64,000 nucleotides of DNA from Herbaspirillum sp. CF444 (GCF_000282135.1 NZ_AKJW01000070.1:1-64000); one strand, 5' to 3'. Shown: positions 1-10,153, numbered from the stretch's first letter. Notes: generated by a model from the letters alone, not told the origin. A program made the numbers and translations.

Positions 1-118
1 GCAGCCGCTCACTTTTCTTGCTTCGCCAAGAAAAGTGAGTAGCCGCCGGGCTACCCCTGGCAGGGTTGTCCGAAGAAGGAAAGACGCAGCTATCTAAAAA
101 CGGCCAGTCGGAACAAAA
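1..118. repeat. Hairpin repeat upstream of kdpD
   Basis: A perfect 13-bp stem (positions 8-20 pairing with 27-39, loop of six) is followed by a tail ending in GTCGGAACAAAAC near 106-118. The same hairpin core recurs at about 15761-15790, and the same tail ends the element at 15681-16050. This copy is either a deletion derivative or runs off the left edge of the window. It has no coding potential I recognise. It matters for kdpD because the upstream TTG start at 66 lies inside the repeat. Confidence 0.75.
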
Positions 119-185
119 CACAATCTATCGAAAACGGCATCCGGGTAACCGAGAAGCCCTCATTTCAAACTACAATACCCCCACC

Positions 186-2909
186 ATGCCCACCCGCCCC
201 AACCCCGACGAACTGCTCGACCGCGTCATGCGCGACGAAGACCGTCAGGCGCGTGGCCGTCTCAAGATTTTCTTCGGCTCCTCCGCCGGCGTTGGCAAAA
301 CCTACGCCATGCTCGCCGCCGCACAAAGCTTGCGCGAACAAAATGAAGAAGTCGTCGCCGGCATCGTCGAAACCCACGGCCGCGCCGATACCGAAGCCAT
401 GCTTGAAGGCATAGAACGGCTTCCCTTGCGTGCTTCCGAATACCGCGGCCGCACGCTCTACGAATTCGACCTCGACGCCGCACTCGAACGCAAACCGCAC
501 GTCATCCTGGTCGATGAACTGGCGCATTCCAACGTGCCGGGTTCGCGTCACGCCAAACGCTGGCAGGACATCGAAGAGCTGCTGCATGCCGGCATCCACG
601 TCTACACCACCGTCAACGTCCAGCACATCGAAAGCCTCAACGACGTGGTCGGCCAGATCACCGGCATCCGTGTGCACGAGACGATTCCGGATCATGTGTT
701 CGACGAGGCCGATGAGGTGACGCTGGTGGATCTGCCGCCCGACGAGCTGTTGCAGCGACTCAAGGAAGGCAAGGTCTACCTGCCGCAACAGGCAGAGAAA
801 GCAGGGCGCAATTTTTTCCGCAAGGGCAATCTGCTGGCGCTGCGCGAGATCGCCTTGCGCCGCACCGCCGATCGCGTCGACGCCGACATGCGCGAGTACC
901 GCGCCGATCGCTCCATCGTGCAGTTGTGGCAGACCAAGGAACGCATCGTGGTCGCCATCGGCGCGCGTGCCGACGAAGACAAGCTGGTGCGCGCGGCGGC
1001 GCGGCTGGCGGCCAAGCTGCAGGCGGACTGGCTGGCAGTGCACGTGGATGCGCCGCGCTGGCCGCGCGTGACGCTGGCCGGACGCGAGCGCATACTCAAG
1101 AACCTCAAGCTGGCGCAATCGCTGGGTGCGGAAACCGCCAGCATCACCGGCGAAGACCTGGCGCAGGCGCTGGTGCAGTTTGCGCGTAGCCGCAATGCCG
1201 GCAAGCTGGTGATCGGTCAATCGCAGGGCCGCCGTTGGATGCACTGGCAGCGCTGGTGGCGCAAGAATCTGGCCGAGCGCATCGGCGCCGCAGGCAAGGA
1301 TATCGACGTCTACACCGTGGCGCGTCCCGCCGGATCGGGACGCGACGATAGCGTCAGGACCCCGGCTGAAGAAACACGCGACGACAGCGGACGCTTGCGC
1401 CGCCGCCGCGGCTATCTGTGGGCGACCGTCAGTTGCGCCCTGACCACGGCGCTGGCGTGGTGGCTGATCGCCTATCTGCATCCCGCCAACGTGATCATGC
1501 TGTACCTGGTCGGCGTGATGATCGTCGCGGTGCGCTACGGCCGCTCGGCATCGGCGCTGGCGTCGATCATGAGCGTGCTGGCTTTCGATTTCTTTTTCGT
1601 GGCGCCGCGCTTTTCCATCAGCGTCTCGGATGCCCAATACCTGATTACCTTGCTGGTGATGCTGGCGGTATCGCTGTTCATCAGTTCGCTGGCCTCGCGC
1701 ATGCGACATCAGGCCAACGTCGCCATGCTGCGCGAGACGCGCGCGGGCAATCTGTACATGCTCGGCAAGGAGCTGGCGGCGGTGCTGACGCTGGAGCAGA
1801 TCCTCGAAATCGGCCGCCGCCATCTCGGCGCGGTGTTCGGCGCGAAGACGGCATTCTGCCTGCCGGATAGCGGTGAAAACGTACGCGTGGCCGCGCCCGA
1901 AGAACATGACGCGCATGCCTTGCAGCAAGTCGACCTGGGCGTGGCGCAATGGGTCTACGACAACGATCAGGCGGCGGGGCGCGGTACGGCGACCTTGCCG
2001 GCGGCGCAGGCCCTGTATCTGCCGTTGAACGCCACCATGCGCACGCGCGGCGTGCTGGCCTTCGTCGCCGAGGACCCTTTGCAACTGGCTTTGCCGGAAA
2101 ACCGGCAGATGCTGGAAATTTTTTGCTCGCAGATCGCCATGGCGATCGAGCGCCTGCACTACGCCGAGGTCGCGCAGGATGCGCTGGTGACGATGGAGTC
2201 GGAGCGCCTGCGCAATTCGCTGTTGTCGGCGATTTCGCACGACCTGCGCACGCCGCTGACCTCGCTGGTCGGCAGCGCCGAAGCCCTGGCGCGGCAACCC
2301 TCGCTGGGCGCCGACGAGCGCGAGATGGCGATGACCATCAGCGAACAGTCGCAACGCATGTCGGGGCTGGTGGAAAATTTGCTCGACATGGCGCGCCTGC
2401 AATCGGGCGGCATCACGCTCAACCGGCAATGGAACTCGATCGAAGAAGTCGTCGGCGCAGCCTTGCGCCTGTTGAACAAGACGCTGGGCGAACGCCGCGT
2501 CGAGACGCATCTGCCGGTCGACCTGCCGCTGGTGCGCTTCGACGCCGTGCTGATCGAGCGCGTCTTCGCCAACCTGATCGAGAATGCCGTCAAGTACGCG
2601 CCGGCCGGCGAGATCATTGTTGTAGAAGCCAAGGCGAATGCCGGCATGATGGACATCAGCGTGATCGATCGCGGCCCGGGTTTTCCGGCAGGCATGGAAG
2701 AACGCGCATTTGAAAAATTCACCCGCGGCGACACGGAATCGAGCACCCCGGGCGTCGGCCTGGGCCTGGCGATTTGCCGCGCCATCGTCGATGCGCATGG
2801 CGGCACAATTCGGGTGCTTGGCGCGTTGCCCGGCGATGGCGGTCGTGGTGCGCGCGTGTGTTTTACTTTGCCGCTTGAACAAGCACCAGCGTTACCAGAA
2901 GAGGATTAA
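186..2909 (+). CDS. kdpD: Osmosensitive K+ channel sensor histidine kinase KdpD
   Basis: Membrane sensor kinase that controls the KdpFABC potassium pump through KdpE. The N-terminal KdpD domain carries a Walker-A motif GSSAGVGKT near residues 31-39. A Usp-like domain follows at about 250-370, four closely packed membrane segments at about 411-510, a GAF-like region, then a HisKA motif SHDLRTPLTS with the phospho-acceptor His near 685. The HATPase end shows FANLIENAVKYAP and GVGLGLAI. I chose ATG 186 (MPTRPNPDELL), which matches the family N-terminus; an in-frame TTG at 66 would add 40 residues read from a repeat. Length about 907 aa is normal. kdpE follows after 2 bp, so the two are co-transcribed. 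kdpFABC is presumably left of the window. Confidence 0.95.
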   Translation: MPTRPNPDELLDRVMRDEDRQARGRLKIFFGSSAGVGKTYAMLAAAQSLREQNEEVVAGIVETHGRADTEAMLEGIERLPLRASEYRGRTLYEFDLDAALERKPHVILVDELAHSNVPGSRHAKRWQDIEELLHAGIHVYTTVNVQHIESLNDVVGQITGIRVHETIPDHVFDEADEVTLVDLPPDELLQRLKEGKVYLPQQAEKAGRNFFRKGNLLALREIALRRTADRVDADMREYRADRSIVQLWQTKERIVVAIGARADEDKLVRAAARLAAKLQADWLAVHVDAPRWPRVTLAGRERILKNLKLAQSLGAETASITGEDLAQALVQFARSRNAGKLVIGQSQGRRWMHWQRWWRKNLAERIGAAGKDIDVYTVARPAGSGRDDSVRTPAEETRDDSGRLRRRRGYLWATVSCALTTALAWWLIAYLHPANVIMLYLVGVMIVAVRYGRSASALASIMSVLAFDFFFVAPRFSISVSDAQYLITLLVMLAVSLFISSLASRMRHQANVAMLRETRAGNLYMLGKELAAVLTLEQILEIGRRHLGAVFGAKTAFCLPDSGENVRVAAPEEHDAHALQQVDLGVAQWVYDNDQAAGRGTATLPAAQALYLPLNATMRTRGVLAFVAEDPLQLALPENRQMLEIFCSQIAMAIERLHYAEVAQDALVTMESERLRNSLLSAISHDLRTPLTSLVGSAEALARQPSLGADEREMAMTISEQSQRMSGLVENLLDMARLQSGGITLNRQWNSIEEVVGAALRLLNKTLGERRVETHLPVDLPLVRFDAVLIERVFANLIENAVKYAPAGEIIVVEAKANAGMMDISVIDRGPGFPAGMEERAFEKFTRGDTESSTPGVGLGLAICRAIVDAHGGTIRVLGALPGDGGRGARVCFTLPLEQAPALPEED

Positions 2910-2911
2910 TC

Positions 2912-3613
<702 letters not shown>

Positions 3614-3721
3614 AGCCCGCTGCCGCGGCAGGCGATATCGCGAATCAGGCCTGCTTTATGCAAAGAATTCGATGTCTCAAGCGCAATATGGTCATTTAGA
3701 ATAAGAAAAACAGGAGGTCCC

Positions 3722-5653
3722 ATGATGCGAATGTTGCAGCAGATGAAGTTGTGGCAGCGGATTGTGTTGCTGGGATTGATGGGGCTGCTGCTGGTCGCTC
3801 CACCCTTCTATCTGTACATCGATGGCGCCAACAAGAATATTGATGCCTCTTACCGCGAACGTGCAGGGCTGGAACCCGGCAAAGACGCGTTGAGGATGTT
3901 GCAGATGGTGCAGCAGCATCGCGGTTTGTCGGCGGCTTTCCTGATTTCCGGCCAGATGGCGCAGCAGCGCAGCGAGAGCGTCGAACGCGGGAATCTTGCC
4001 CTGGATCAACTTGCGCTGGCCCTGCAGGCCAGCGGCTTGTCTTCTTCTCCGCTATGGGGACGCATCCGCTCCGAATGGAGCAGCCTCTCCAAGAGCGTCG
4101 GCGCGCGCGGCCTGACCGCCAATGAGAGTTTTCAGCGGCACACGCAGTTGTGTCAGTTGCTGTTGTTGCTGATTGAGCAGATCAGCGACAAATACCTGCT
4201 CAGCCTGGATTCCGACGCCGACATCTATTATCTGGTGCATACCGTCTATTTCGACTTGCCGCAATTGACCGAATACTTCGGGCAGGTGCGCGGCATGGGG
4301 GTGAGCGTGCTGAGCAGCGGCAACGTGACGCCGGAAGAACGCACGGTCATTTTCGGCCTGATTGCCGGTGCGCGGCTTTATGGCAAGAGTACGACGCGGT
4401 ATTTCGAGAAGGCTTATGAAGCGCGGCCGGAAATGAAGGAGCGTTTCGCGCCAGGCATTGCTGCGGCTACTGCCGAGGGAGATGAAATCCTGACGCTGGC
4501 GAGCGAGAAAATTGTCACGGCGGACGGCGTCAATTTCTCCCCCCTGGAGTATTTCAACCTCGTGAGCAAAGCGATCGAGCGGCAATACGGGATTGCATTC
4601 GCCACGGCTGACCAATTGCAATTGCTGATCGGCGAGCGGATCGAGCGGCAGCGCAAGATGCGCAATCTGCTCGCCGGCGGCGTGTTGCTGATCGCGGGAC
4701 TGGCGACATTGTTCGCCTGGTTCATCTGCCGCAGTCTGGTGCGGCAGCTCGGCGGCGAGCCGGGGGAGGTGATCCGTGTGCTGGCCCGGGTTGCGCAAGG
4801 CGATCTGACCCAGCGCATCGCCGTCGTCGACGGCGATCGTTCCAGTCTGGTGTGCCGGATGAAGGAGATGGTGGATCGCCTGTCGGCCGTGATCACCGAG
4901 GTGTCTGCCGGCGCCTCGGTGCTGGCCGATGCATCGTACGAGATCAGCAGCACCGCGCAGGCGCTGTCTGCCGGCGCCAACGAGCAGGCTGCGGGTGTTG
5001 AAATGACCAGTGCCTCGCTGGAAGAAATGTCTGCGTCGATCGCCAGGAATGCCGCCAGCGCCAAAATCACCCGGATGCTGGCGGACAAGGTCGTCACCGA
5101 TGCCGGTGCGGGCGCGGCGACGGTGCGTTCGACCGTGGTGGCGATGAAGCAAATCGCAAAAATGGTCGAGGTGATCGACGATATTGCGTACCAGACCAAT
5201 CTGCTCGCGCTGAATGCCGCGATCGAAGCTGCCGGCGCCGGCGGGCAGAGCCGCGGTTTTGCCGTGGTTTCCGCAGAAATCCGCAAGTTGGCCGAACGCA
5301 GCCAGACGGCGGCGCAAGAGATCGGCGGGGTGGCGGACAGGAGCGTCGAGCTGGCGGAAAAGTCCAGCGACACGCTCGACCAGCTGGTGCCGGATATCCA
5401 TGAAACGGCGACGCTGGTGCAAACCGTGACGCTCGCATCGGCCGAGCAGGATTCCGGCGTCGGTCAGATCAATTCGGCGCTTGCCCGTCTCAGCATGACG
5501 GTGCAGCATAACGCCGCCGGGTCGGAGCAATTGGCGGCCACGGCCGAAGAGATGAGTGCGCAGGCGGAAAAACTGCGCCGTTCCATCGCCTTCTTCAAAA
5601 CGAAAGAGGGACCCGCCGAGGACGACGCCGACGCCGACGTTGTGGCCGGATGA
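3722..5653 (+). CDS. Methyl-accepting chemotaxis protein with NIT-like sensor and altered tip
   Basis: Chemoreceptor of 643 aa. One membrane segment at about 14-32 and a second at about 320-337 enclose a periplasmic all-helical region; [13 protein letters not shown] resembles the P-box of NIT (nitrate/nitrite sensing) domains. A HAMP domain ([15 protein letters not shown]) and a cytoplasmic signalling hairpin follow. The hairpin tip reads [19 protein letters not shown] and then [11 protein letters not shown], where nearly all receptors have [11 protein letters not shown]. So the trimer-contact Arg and the conserved Glu are Gly505 and Gly508. No C-terminal CheR-binding pentapeptide is present. 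A GGAGGT ribosome site lies just before the ATG. Not in an operon with che genes. Ligand unknown; the NIT assignment is by resemblance. Confidence 0.88.
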   Translation: MMRMLQQMKLWQRIVLLGLMGLLLVAPPFYLYIDGANKNIDASYRERAGLEPGKDALRMLQMVQQHRGLSAAFLISGQMAQQRSESVERGNLALDQLALALQASGLSSSPLWGRIRSEWSSLSKSVGARGLTANESFQRHTQLCQLLLLLIEQISDKYLLSLDSDADIYYLVHTVYFDLPQLTEYFGQVRGMGVSVLSSGNVTPEERTVIFGLIAGARLYGKSTTRYFEKAYEARPEMKERFAPGIAAATAEGDEILTLASEKIVTADGVNFSPLEYFNLVSKAIERQYGIAFATADQLQLLIGERIERQRKMRNLLAGGVLLIAGLATLFAWFICRSLVRQLGGEPGEVIRVLARVAQGDLTQRIAVVDGDRSSLVCRMKEMVDRLSAVITEVSAGASVLADASYEISSTAQALSAGANEQAAGVEMTSASLEEMSASIARNAASAKITRMLADKVVTDAGAGAATVRSTVVAMKQIAKMVEVIDDIAYQTNLLALNAAIEAAGAGGQSRGFAVVSAEIRKLAERSQTAAQEIGGVADRSVELAEKSSDTLDQLVPDIHETATLVQTVTLASAEQDSGVGQINSALARLSMTVQHNAAGSEQLAATAEEMSAQAEKLRRSIAFFKTKEGPAEDDADADVVAG

Positions 5654-5690
5654 TCGCATCTGCATCAGGCTTCACTCCACGCGGCGAAAC

Positions 5691-6113
5691 CTAAAGCTCC
5701 CCCCAGATGTCGATCTGCCGCCGCACAATGCCAGCATGTCCGTCGCAGATGATCAATATCTCCTTGCTGCCGCTGCGCATCACGAAACGGAAATACTCCG
5801 CATCGCCGCGCTGCACGAAACTCTCGCTTTCGATCTTGCCGCCTGCAACGCCGTTGGTAACGGCCGCCATTGTTTCCATGGCGGCGCGGCGGCAGGCGGA
5901 CAAGTGATTCCTGGCTTCCAGCGAGGGGCCATAGTCTTCCGGTGAGCGGTAGGGCACGACCGCATGCGATTGCTGCAGGCCCAGTGCCGCGTACAACATG
6001 ACCGCCAGCATCACGCACCATGCCGCTTTCTTGTGCCGGCCGCGGCGTTTGGCCGAGGCATTCAGAAAATCACGAAGAACGTGCTTGTGCGAAGGAATGA
6101 GATAGTGGCGCAT
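5691..6113 (-). CDS. Small secreted or membrane-anchored hypothetical protein
   Basis: A 140-aa protein I cannot assign to a named family. It has a basic N-terminal stretch (residues 1-30), one hydrophobic segment at about 31-48 ending in QSHA, then a soluble region with two cysteines (ACRRAA and IICDGH) that could form a disulphide outside the cytoplasm. The segment could be an uncleaved anchor or a late signal peptide. A strong ribosome site, GGAGG, sits six bases before the ATG, which supports a real gene. It is convergent with the chemoreceptor upstream in coordinates and lies 32 bp after the TorF-like gene on the same strand, so it may be read from that promoter. Confidence 0.6.
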   Translation of the reverse strand: MRHYLIPSHKHVLRDFLNASAKRRGRHKKAAWCVMLAVMLYAALGLQQSHAVVPYRSPEDYGPSLEARNHLSACRRAAMETMAAVTNGVAGGKIESESFVQRGDAEYFRFVMRSGSKEILIICDGHAGIVRRQIDIWGEL

Positions 6114-6145
6114 GATGGCCTCCGGAGCAGACGAATGCAGATGGA

Positions 6146-6949
6146 TCAGAACGTGCGCGAAACCGCCAGTACCAGCTGGTCGCGGCCCAGATTCTTGCCC
6201 TTGACGGTATAGCCTGCATCCTTGGCGTTGGTGCCGGTGTAGTAGGCGGCCAGCACATAACCTGAGAAGTCGCGGTTCAGGCCCAGCTTCCAGTCGGTAT
6301 ACGACAGGTTGGACGAATTGGGGCCGGTGTAGCGCTGACGGCCGATGTGGGCGACGCCGTTGATGCCGGCGAACAATTCATGCGTCAGCGACAGATCGAT
6401 GTAGTTGGAGCCGCGCGTGTCGGGGCTGCCGAAGGTGTTGCCGAGGGCGTAGGAATAGCGCAGCGTGATCCACTTGGCGTCCAGGCCCAGATACAGCTCG
6501 TTGGTGTCGGCTTTGGTAAAACCGTTGGGGAAGCTGCCCGGATAGGCGTAGTGCAGGAAGCCGACGTCGCCGGTCAGCGTGTCGTTGAAGCCATGCTTGA
6601 AGCCGCCGTAGATGTCTGCTTCCAGGCTGGCCGAAGCGCCCGGCGTGGCGTCGCTGATCCAGCTGATGTTGGATGCCCAGATGCCGGCGTACAGGCCGCT
6701 CTCGTGCGACAGATCGAAGCCGCCTTGCAGGGCCGGTTTTTCATTGGTCTGGGTCAGGCCGCGGAAGACGTACTGGCTGTAGAGGCCGATGTTGGCGCTG
6801 GTGGTGAAGGCCGGAGCAGGCGCTGCTGCTGTTTGAGCGTCGCTGCCGTCCGCTGCCATCGACGGCACGGCTTGCAGCAATGCCACCGCGCCTGCGGTCA
6901 GCACCAGCAGGCGGCCAAGCGCCAGAGAGAAGGTCTTCGGGGATGTCAT
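6146..6949 (-). CDS. TorF-family putative outer-membrane porin
   Basis: 267-aa protein of the TorF/gcw_chp family (TIGR02001-type). The signal peptide ends near SMAADG; the mature part opens with the family signature SANIGLYSQYVFRGLTQT. It alternates short beta strands (GLYAGIWASNISW, ELYLGLDAKWITLRYSY) and ends in Phe (AVSRTF), the usual C-terminal signal for barrel assembly. I chose the ATG at 6949 because GGAG lies nine bases before it; an ATG five codons upstream (6964) has no clear ribosome site. Substrate unknown. Family members are generally annotated as putative porins; no transport function can be read from the sequence. Confidence 0.82.
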   Translation of the reverse strand: MTSPKTFSLALGRLLVLTAGAVALLQAVPSMAADGSDAQTAAAPAPAFTTSANIGLYSQYVFRGLTQTNEKPALQGGFDLSHESGLYAGIWASNISWISDATPGASASLEADIYGGFKHGFNDTLTGDVGFLHYAYPGSFPNGFTKADTNELYLGLDAKWITLRYSYALGNTFGSPDTRGSNYIDLSLTHELFAGINGVAHIGRQRYTGPNSSNLSYTDWKLGLNRDFSGYVLAAYYTGTNAKDAGYTVKGKNLGRDQLVLAVSRTF

Positions 6950-7084
6950 TTTCTTGTACTCCACATGTCAGGTTGATGTGGACTACAAGATACGAAAAGT
7001 GGCGTTTAATTTTTATAAAACTTCAGCCCGGCAGAATAAACATCGCGTAAAAAACGGCGATATTTTTTTGCTGGCGAATGTGAT

Positions 7085-7858
7085 TTACATCACTCCCAGG
7101 ACCGCTTCCAGATCTTCCTCTTCGCTCGGCGGCACCGACATGTCGAGCACCGCTTCGATGTGATTCAGATGCTCGATCATGGATGCGACGGCCTGCTCGG
7201 CCTTGCCGGCGGCGATGGCGTCGATGATGTCGCCGTGTTCGTCGTGGGTGCAGGCGGGCACGGTGGGCGAGTCGTACAGCACGATGATCAGGCAGGTCAG
7301 CGAAGCCAGCTCGCGCATCATCTTGCTCATGACCGGATTCTCGACCATGTCGGCGATGCGGATGTGGAATTCCCCCGACAGCCGGATGATCGCGCGGCGG
7401 TCGTTGGCTTCGCGCGCCTGGGCTTCCTGCGCCACGTGCTCGCGCAGTTGAGCCACGTGTTCTGGCTTGGTTTGTTCGCACAGATGGCGCAGCAGCGCCG
7501 GCTCGATCAGGCGGCGCGCGGCAAAGATCGCGCGCGCCTCGCTCGGCGTCGGACTGGCGATGAAGGCGCCGCGATTCGGAATCGTCGTGATCAGGCCTTC
7601 GTGGCTCAGCCGCGCCAGCACTTCGCGCACGCGGGTGCGGTTGACGTTGAAGATGCCGGCCAGCTTTTCTTCCACCAGCTTGGTGCCCGGCGTGAGGCGG
7701 TGCTCCATGATGGAAGTGAGGATGCGTTCATAAATGATGTCGCCGGCCATCGGGCGGGCGCTGACGGCTTGCGCCGGAAGAGGGCTGTTGTCCGGTTTGC
7801 CGGCGGCTTTCTTTCGGCCGGGGCCGGTTTTTGCGTTTGGGGTGATGGTGCTGGTCAT
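7085..7858 (-). CDS. GntR family (FCD-type) transcriptional regulator
   Basis: 257-aa regulator with an N-terminal winged helix (about residues 36-100; GDIIYERILTSIMEHRL and VNRTRVREVLARLSHEGLI) and a C-terminal all-helical FCD ligand-binding domain (about 110-240). The FCD core FHIRIADM plus later histidines fits the metal and carboxylate-ligand pocket of this family. It is divergent from the ABC/hydrolase operon that starts at 8214. The 355-bp gap carries three copies of an ATTGTCACAAT palindrome, the expected sort of site for an FCD repressor. The natural inference is that it represses that operon until the substrate or a breakdown product binds. Confidence 0.9.
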   Translation of the reverse strand: MTSTITPNAKTGPGRKKAAGKPDNSPLPAQAVSARPMAGDIIYERILTSIMEHRLTPGTKLVEEKLAGIFNVNRTRVREVLARLSHEGLITTIPNRGAFIASPTPSEARAIFAARRLIEPALLRHLCEQTKPEHVAQLREHVAQEAQAREANDRRAIIRLSGEFHIRIADMVENPVMSKMMRELASLTCLIIVLYDSPTVPACTHDEHGDIIDAIAAGKAEQAVASMIEHLNHIEAVLDMSVPPSEEEDLEAVLGVM

Positions 7859-7936
7859 TGCCTGGTCCTGAATGAGTGTCCTGCTCGCCTGTTCTTTTAT
7901 TTAAGGGGCAAGCCGGAATTAATTTTGTGGAGATAT

Positions 7937-7947
7937 ATTGTCACAAT
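7937..7947. promoter_or_regulatory. Probable FCD regulator operator, copy 1
   Basis: ATTGTCACAAT, a perfect 5+1+5 palindrome, identical to the copy at 8157. It lies 79 bp upstream of the GntR start, so it could serve autoregulation. Confidence 0.6.
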
Positions 7948-8134
7948 TAATAAAAAATTTCCCCACATTTATAAAATATTTTGTCGCACTGATTTGGTTT
8001 GATTTTTTCATTTTTGCACCAGCGTGGACGCGGTGCTTTGTACGAAGACAGTGAATTGAGGGTGAAATAGTGAATAACAGGCTTCCACAAAAGCGATTCT
8101 GATCCAAAACTCTCCTGGCACATCTATTGCATAC

Positions 8135-8145
8135 ATTGTCGCAAT
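8135..8145. promoter_or_regulatory. Probable FCD regulator operator, copy 2
   Basis: ATTGTCGCAAT, one base off the palindrome found at 7937 and 8157. It lies about 70 bp upstream of the binding-protein start codon, within likely promoter distance. Confidence 0.55.
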
Positions 8146-8156
8146 AAAGAAATTTA

Positions 8157-8167
8157 ATTGTCACAAT
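8157..8167. promoter_or_regulatory. Probable FCD regulator operator, copy 3
   Basis: ATTGTCACAAT, identical to copy 1 and 22 bp (centre to centre) from copy 2. The pair faces the transport and catabolic operon. Confidence 0.6.
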
Positions 8168-8213
8168 TTAAATCGATGTTGCTCATTGTTGTTCTACTTA
8201 CGGGAGAGTCACC

Positions 8214-9275
8214 ATGCAATACCTGGCACAAGAAACACAAAAAACACAAAAAACTTCATCGCGGCTGTTCGTCTTCCGCACTGCGGCCGTGACTCTGGGC
8301 CTGGCATGTAGCCTGGCGTTTGCCAGTTCGGCGCAAGCCCAGTCCAAGCCGAAATTCAAGCTGGCTTACGCCAAGTGCGCGCACTGCATGTCCATGGCGC
8401 TGGTGCCTGAGCTGGCCAAGAACGTCGACATCGAAGGCATCAACTTCACGGCCGGCAGCGATGCGCTGACCGCGCTGGTGTCCAAGAGCGTGGATATCGC
8501 GCAGGTGACTTATCTGTCCTTCGTCAGCGGCCTCGACAAGGGTTTCGACCTGGTGGCGGTGTCGGGCCAGGTCAACGGCGGCTCCGAAATGCTGGTCGGC
8601 AAGGACACGGCCCTGGCGTCCGACGACTGGGTCGGCCTGAAGAAGCTGATCGCCGAATACAAGGCGCAGGGCAAGCCGTTTCGCATCGCTGCTTCGCGCG
8701 GCAACGCGCAGGATTTGCACATGCGCGGCGAGCTGGCCCTGAACGGCATCAATCCGAACAAGGACGTGCAGTTCGTCAACATCCCGAATCCGTCCGACCA
8801 CGCGGCAGCCCTGCAACGCGGCGAGGTGGAACTGATCTGCTCGGTGGAACCCTTCGCTTCGCAGATCCGCATGACCGGCGTCGGCAAGCATTTTGCCTTC
8901 CCTTATAAGCAAGCCGCCGGCCGCCTGACCAACCTGATCGTCACGCGTTCGGATGTGATCAAGGAACATCCTGCCGAGGTGAAGGAAACGGTTGCCGCCG
9001 TGGTGCGCCTGGTCGACAACCTGCAAAAGGACAAAGGCGCCTGGGTTGCCAGCATCGTCAAGGGCACCGGCCTGGACAAGACCGTCGCCACCGAAGCGCT
9101 GAAGAATTCCTACCCCGACTACAAGATGTACCGCGCGCAGACACAGGCCATCGGCACCATGATGAAAGACCTCAAGTACATCTCCACCGATGTCTCGGCG
9201 CAGATCGACAAGAACATGGACTACAGCTTTTTGATGGAAGTCACCAAGAAGCCGAAGACCGAACTGGGCTATTGA
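8214..9275 (+). CDS. NitT/TauT-type ABC transporter substrate-binding protein
   Basis: 353-aa periplasmic binding protein (NMT1/SsuA-like fold). It has an extended N-terminus, a hydrophobic signal segment and a cleavage site at SAQAQS near residue 43. The mature protein starts FKLAYAKCAHCMSMALVPEL and includes GSDALTALVSKSVDIAQV, typical of this class, where the ligand is an organosulfonate, nitrate, thiamine precursor or similar small anion or heterocycle. Two close cysteines (KCAHC) sit near the mature N-terminus. First gene of the operon 8214-13123, read with the permease and ATPase that follow. Ligand unknown; the downstream hydantoinase-like enzyme suggests a cyclic amide, imide or malonate-like compound. 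Confidence 0.88.
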   Translation: MQYLAQETQKTQKTSSRLFVFRTAAVTLGLACSLAFASSAQAQSKPKFKLAYAKCAHCMSMALVPELAKNVDIEGINFTAGSDALTALVSKSVDIAQVTYLSFVSGLDKGFDLVAVSGQVNGGSEMLVGKDTALASDDWVGLKKLIAEYKAQGKPFRIAASRGNAQDLHMRGELALNGINPNKDVQFVNIPNPSDHAAALQRGEVELICSVEPFASQIRMTGVGKHFAFPYKQAAGRLTNLIVTRSDVIKEHPAEVKETVAAVVRLVDNLQKDKGAWVASIVKGTGLDKTVATEALKNSYPDYKMYRAQTQAIGTMMKDLKYISTDVSAQIDKNMDYSFLMEVTKKPKTELGY

Positions 9276-9327
9276 TTTCCATCGGCATGCACGACGAACT
9301 TAGTGAGATAGAAAGCAGGTGATCACA

Positions 9328-10143
9328 ATGAATGGACTGATGCGCTCTTTGTCGGAGGCGAAGTGGCGGTTCGCCGTACCGATTTTTCTGGTGTTGTTCT
9401 GGGAAGCGTTTTCTCGTTCGGGGGCGATTCCTGCTTCCTTGCTGCCGGCGCCGTCGCGCGTGTTCGCGACCTGGATGGACTGGATCTTCGGTTACAGCGA
9501 AGCGGCCCAGGACAGCAGCGGCCGCTGGATCTTCGACGCCATGGCCAGTTGCATGCGGGTCACGGCCGGTTATCTGATTGCGGCGATTTCCGGCATTGCA
9601 CTGGGCGTGGCGATCGGCTGGTGGCGCTGGGTGGAGCGCGCCATCGAGCCGACCGTGCAGATGCTGCGGCCGATTCCGCCGGTGTCGTGGATTCCGCTGG
9701 CGATCATCTGGTTCGGCATCGCCAACAAGCCGGCGATCTTCCTGGTGTTCCTCGGCGCGTTCTTTCCCATCCTGATGAACACCGTGCACGGCGTCAAAAC
9801 TTCCGATCGCAATCTGTTGCGCGCGGCGGCGATGGCCGGCGCCAACCAGAGCCAGCTGTTGCGTTTCGTGATCCTGCCGGCGGCGATGCCGAGCATCTTC
9901 GCGGGGCTGCGCATCGGCATCGGCAGCGCCTGGATGCTGACCGTGACGGCGGAGATGGTGGCGGTCAAGAGCGGTCTCGGTTACGCGCTGTGGGATTCGT
10001 ATTACTTCCTGCGCTACGACCTGGTGATTGCAGCCATGATCAGCATCGGTCTGCTCGGCTATCTGGCCGACCTGATCCTGAAACTGATCATGAATTCGGT
10101 ACTGCGCTGGCAGCATGTGGCGACGGTACAGGGCAAAGCGTAA
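9328..10143 (+). CDS. NitT/TauT-type ABC transporter permease
   Basis: 271-aa inner-membrane permease with about six membrane segments and the BPD_transp_1 signature (AAAMAGANQSQLLRFVILP, the EAA-loop equivalent that docks onto the ATPase). It resembles SsuC/TauC permeases. I chose ATG 9328 (MNGLMRSL); a GTG three codons upstream is possible. It lies 52 bp after the binding-protein gene and 10 bp before the ATPase gene, so the three form one transporter. Confidence 0.9.
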   Translation: MNGLMRSLSEAKWRFAVPIFLVLFWEAFSRSGAIPASLLPAPSRVFATWMDWIFGYSEAAQDSSGRWIFDAMASCMRVTAGYLIAAISGIALGVAIGWWRWVERAIEPTVQMLRPIPPVSWIPLAIIWFGIANKPAIFLVFLGAFFPILMNTVHGVKTSDRNLLRAAAMAGANQSQLLRFVILPAAMPSIFAGLRIGIGSAWMLTVTAEMVAVKSGLGYALWDSYYFLRYDLVIAAMISIGLLGYLADLILKLIMNSVLRWQHVATVQGKA

Positions 10144-10153
10144 GGAGAGCAAC

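Larger units (their letters stand above)
7859..8213. promoter_or_regulatory. Divergent control region between the GntR gene and the ABC/hydrolase operon
   Basis: 355 bp without a gene, AT-rich compared with its flanks. It holds three copies of an 11-bp palindrome (7937-7947, 8135-8145, 8157-8167), a partial one near 7981-7988, and a GGGAGAG ribosome site at about 8200-8206 for the binding-protein gene. The two right-hand palindromes are 22 bp apart centre to centre, about two helical turns. Confidence 0.7.

Noticed and set aside
165-2882. A 905-codon open frame antisense to kdpD
   Set aside because: It is a high-GC shadow of kdpD: His/Arg/Gln-rich, no domain, and it overlaps a complete well-conserved gene.
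4052-5665. A 537-codon open frame antisense to the chemoreceptor gene
   Set aside because: Same reasoning; composition and lack of motifs mark it as a shadow frame.
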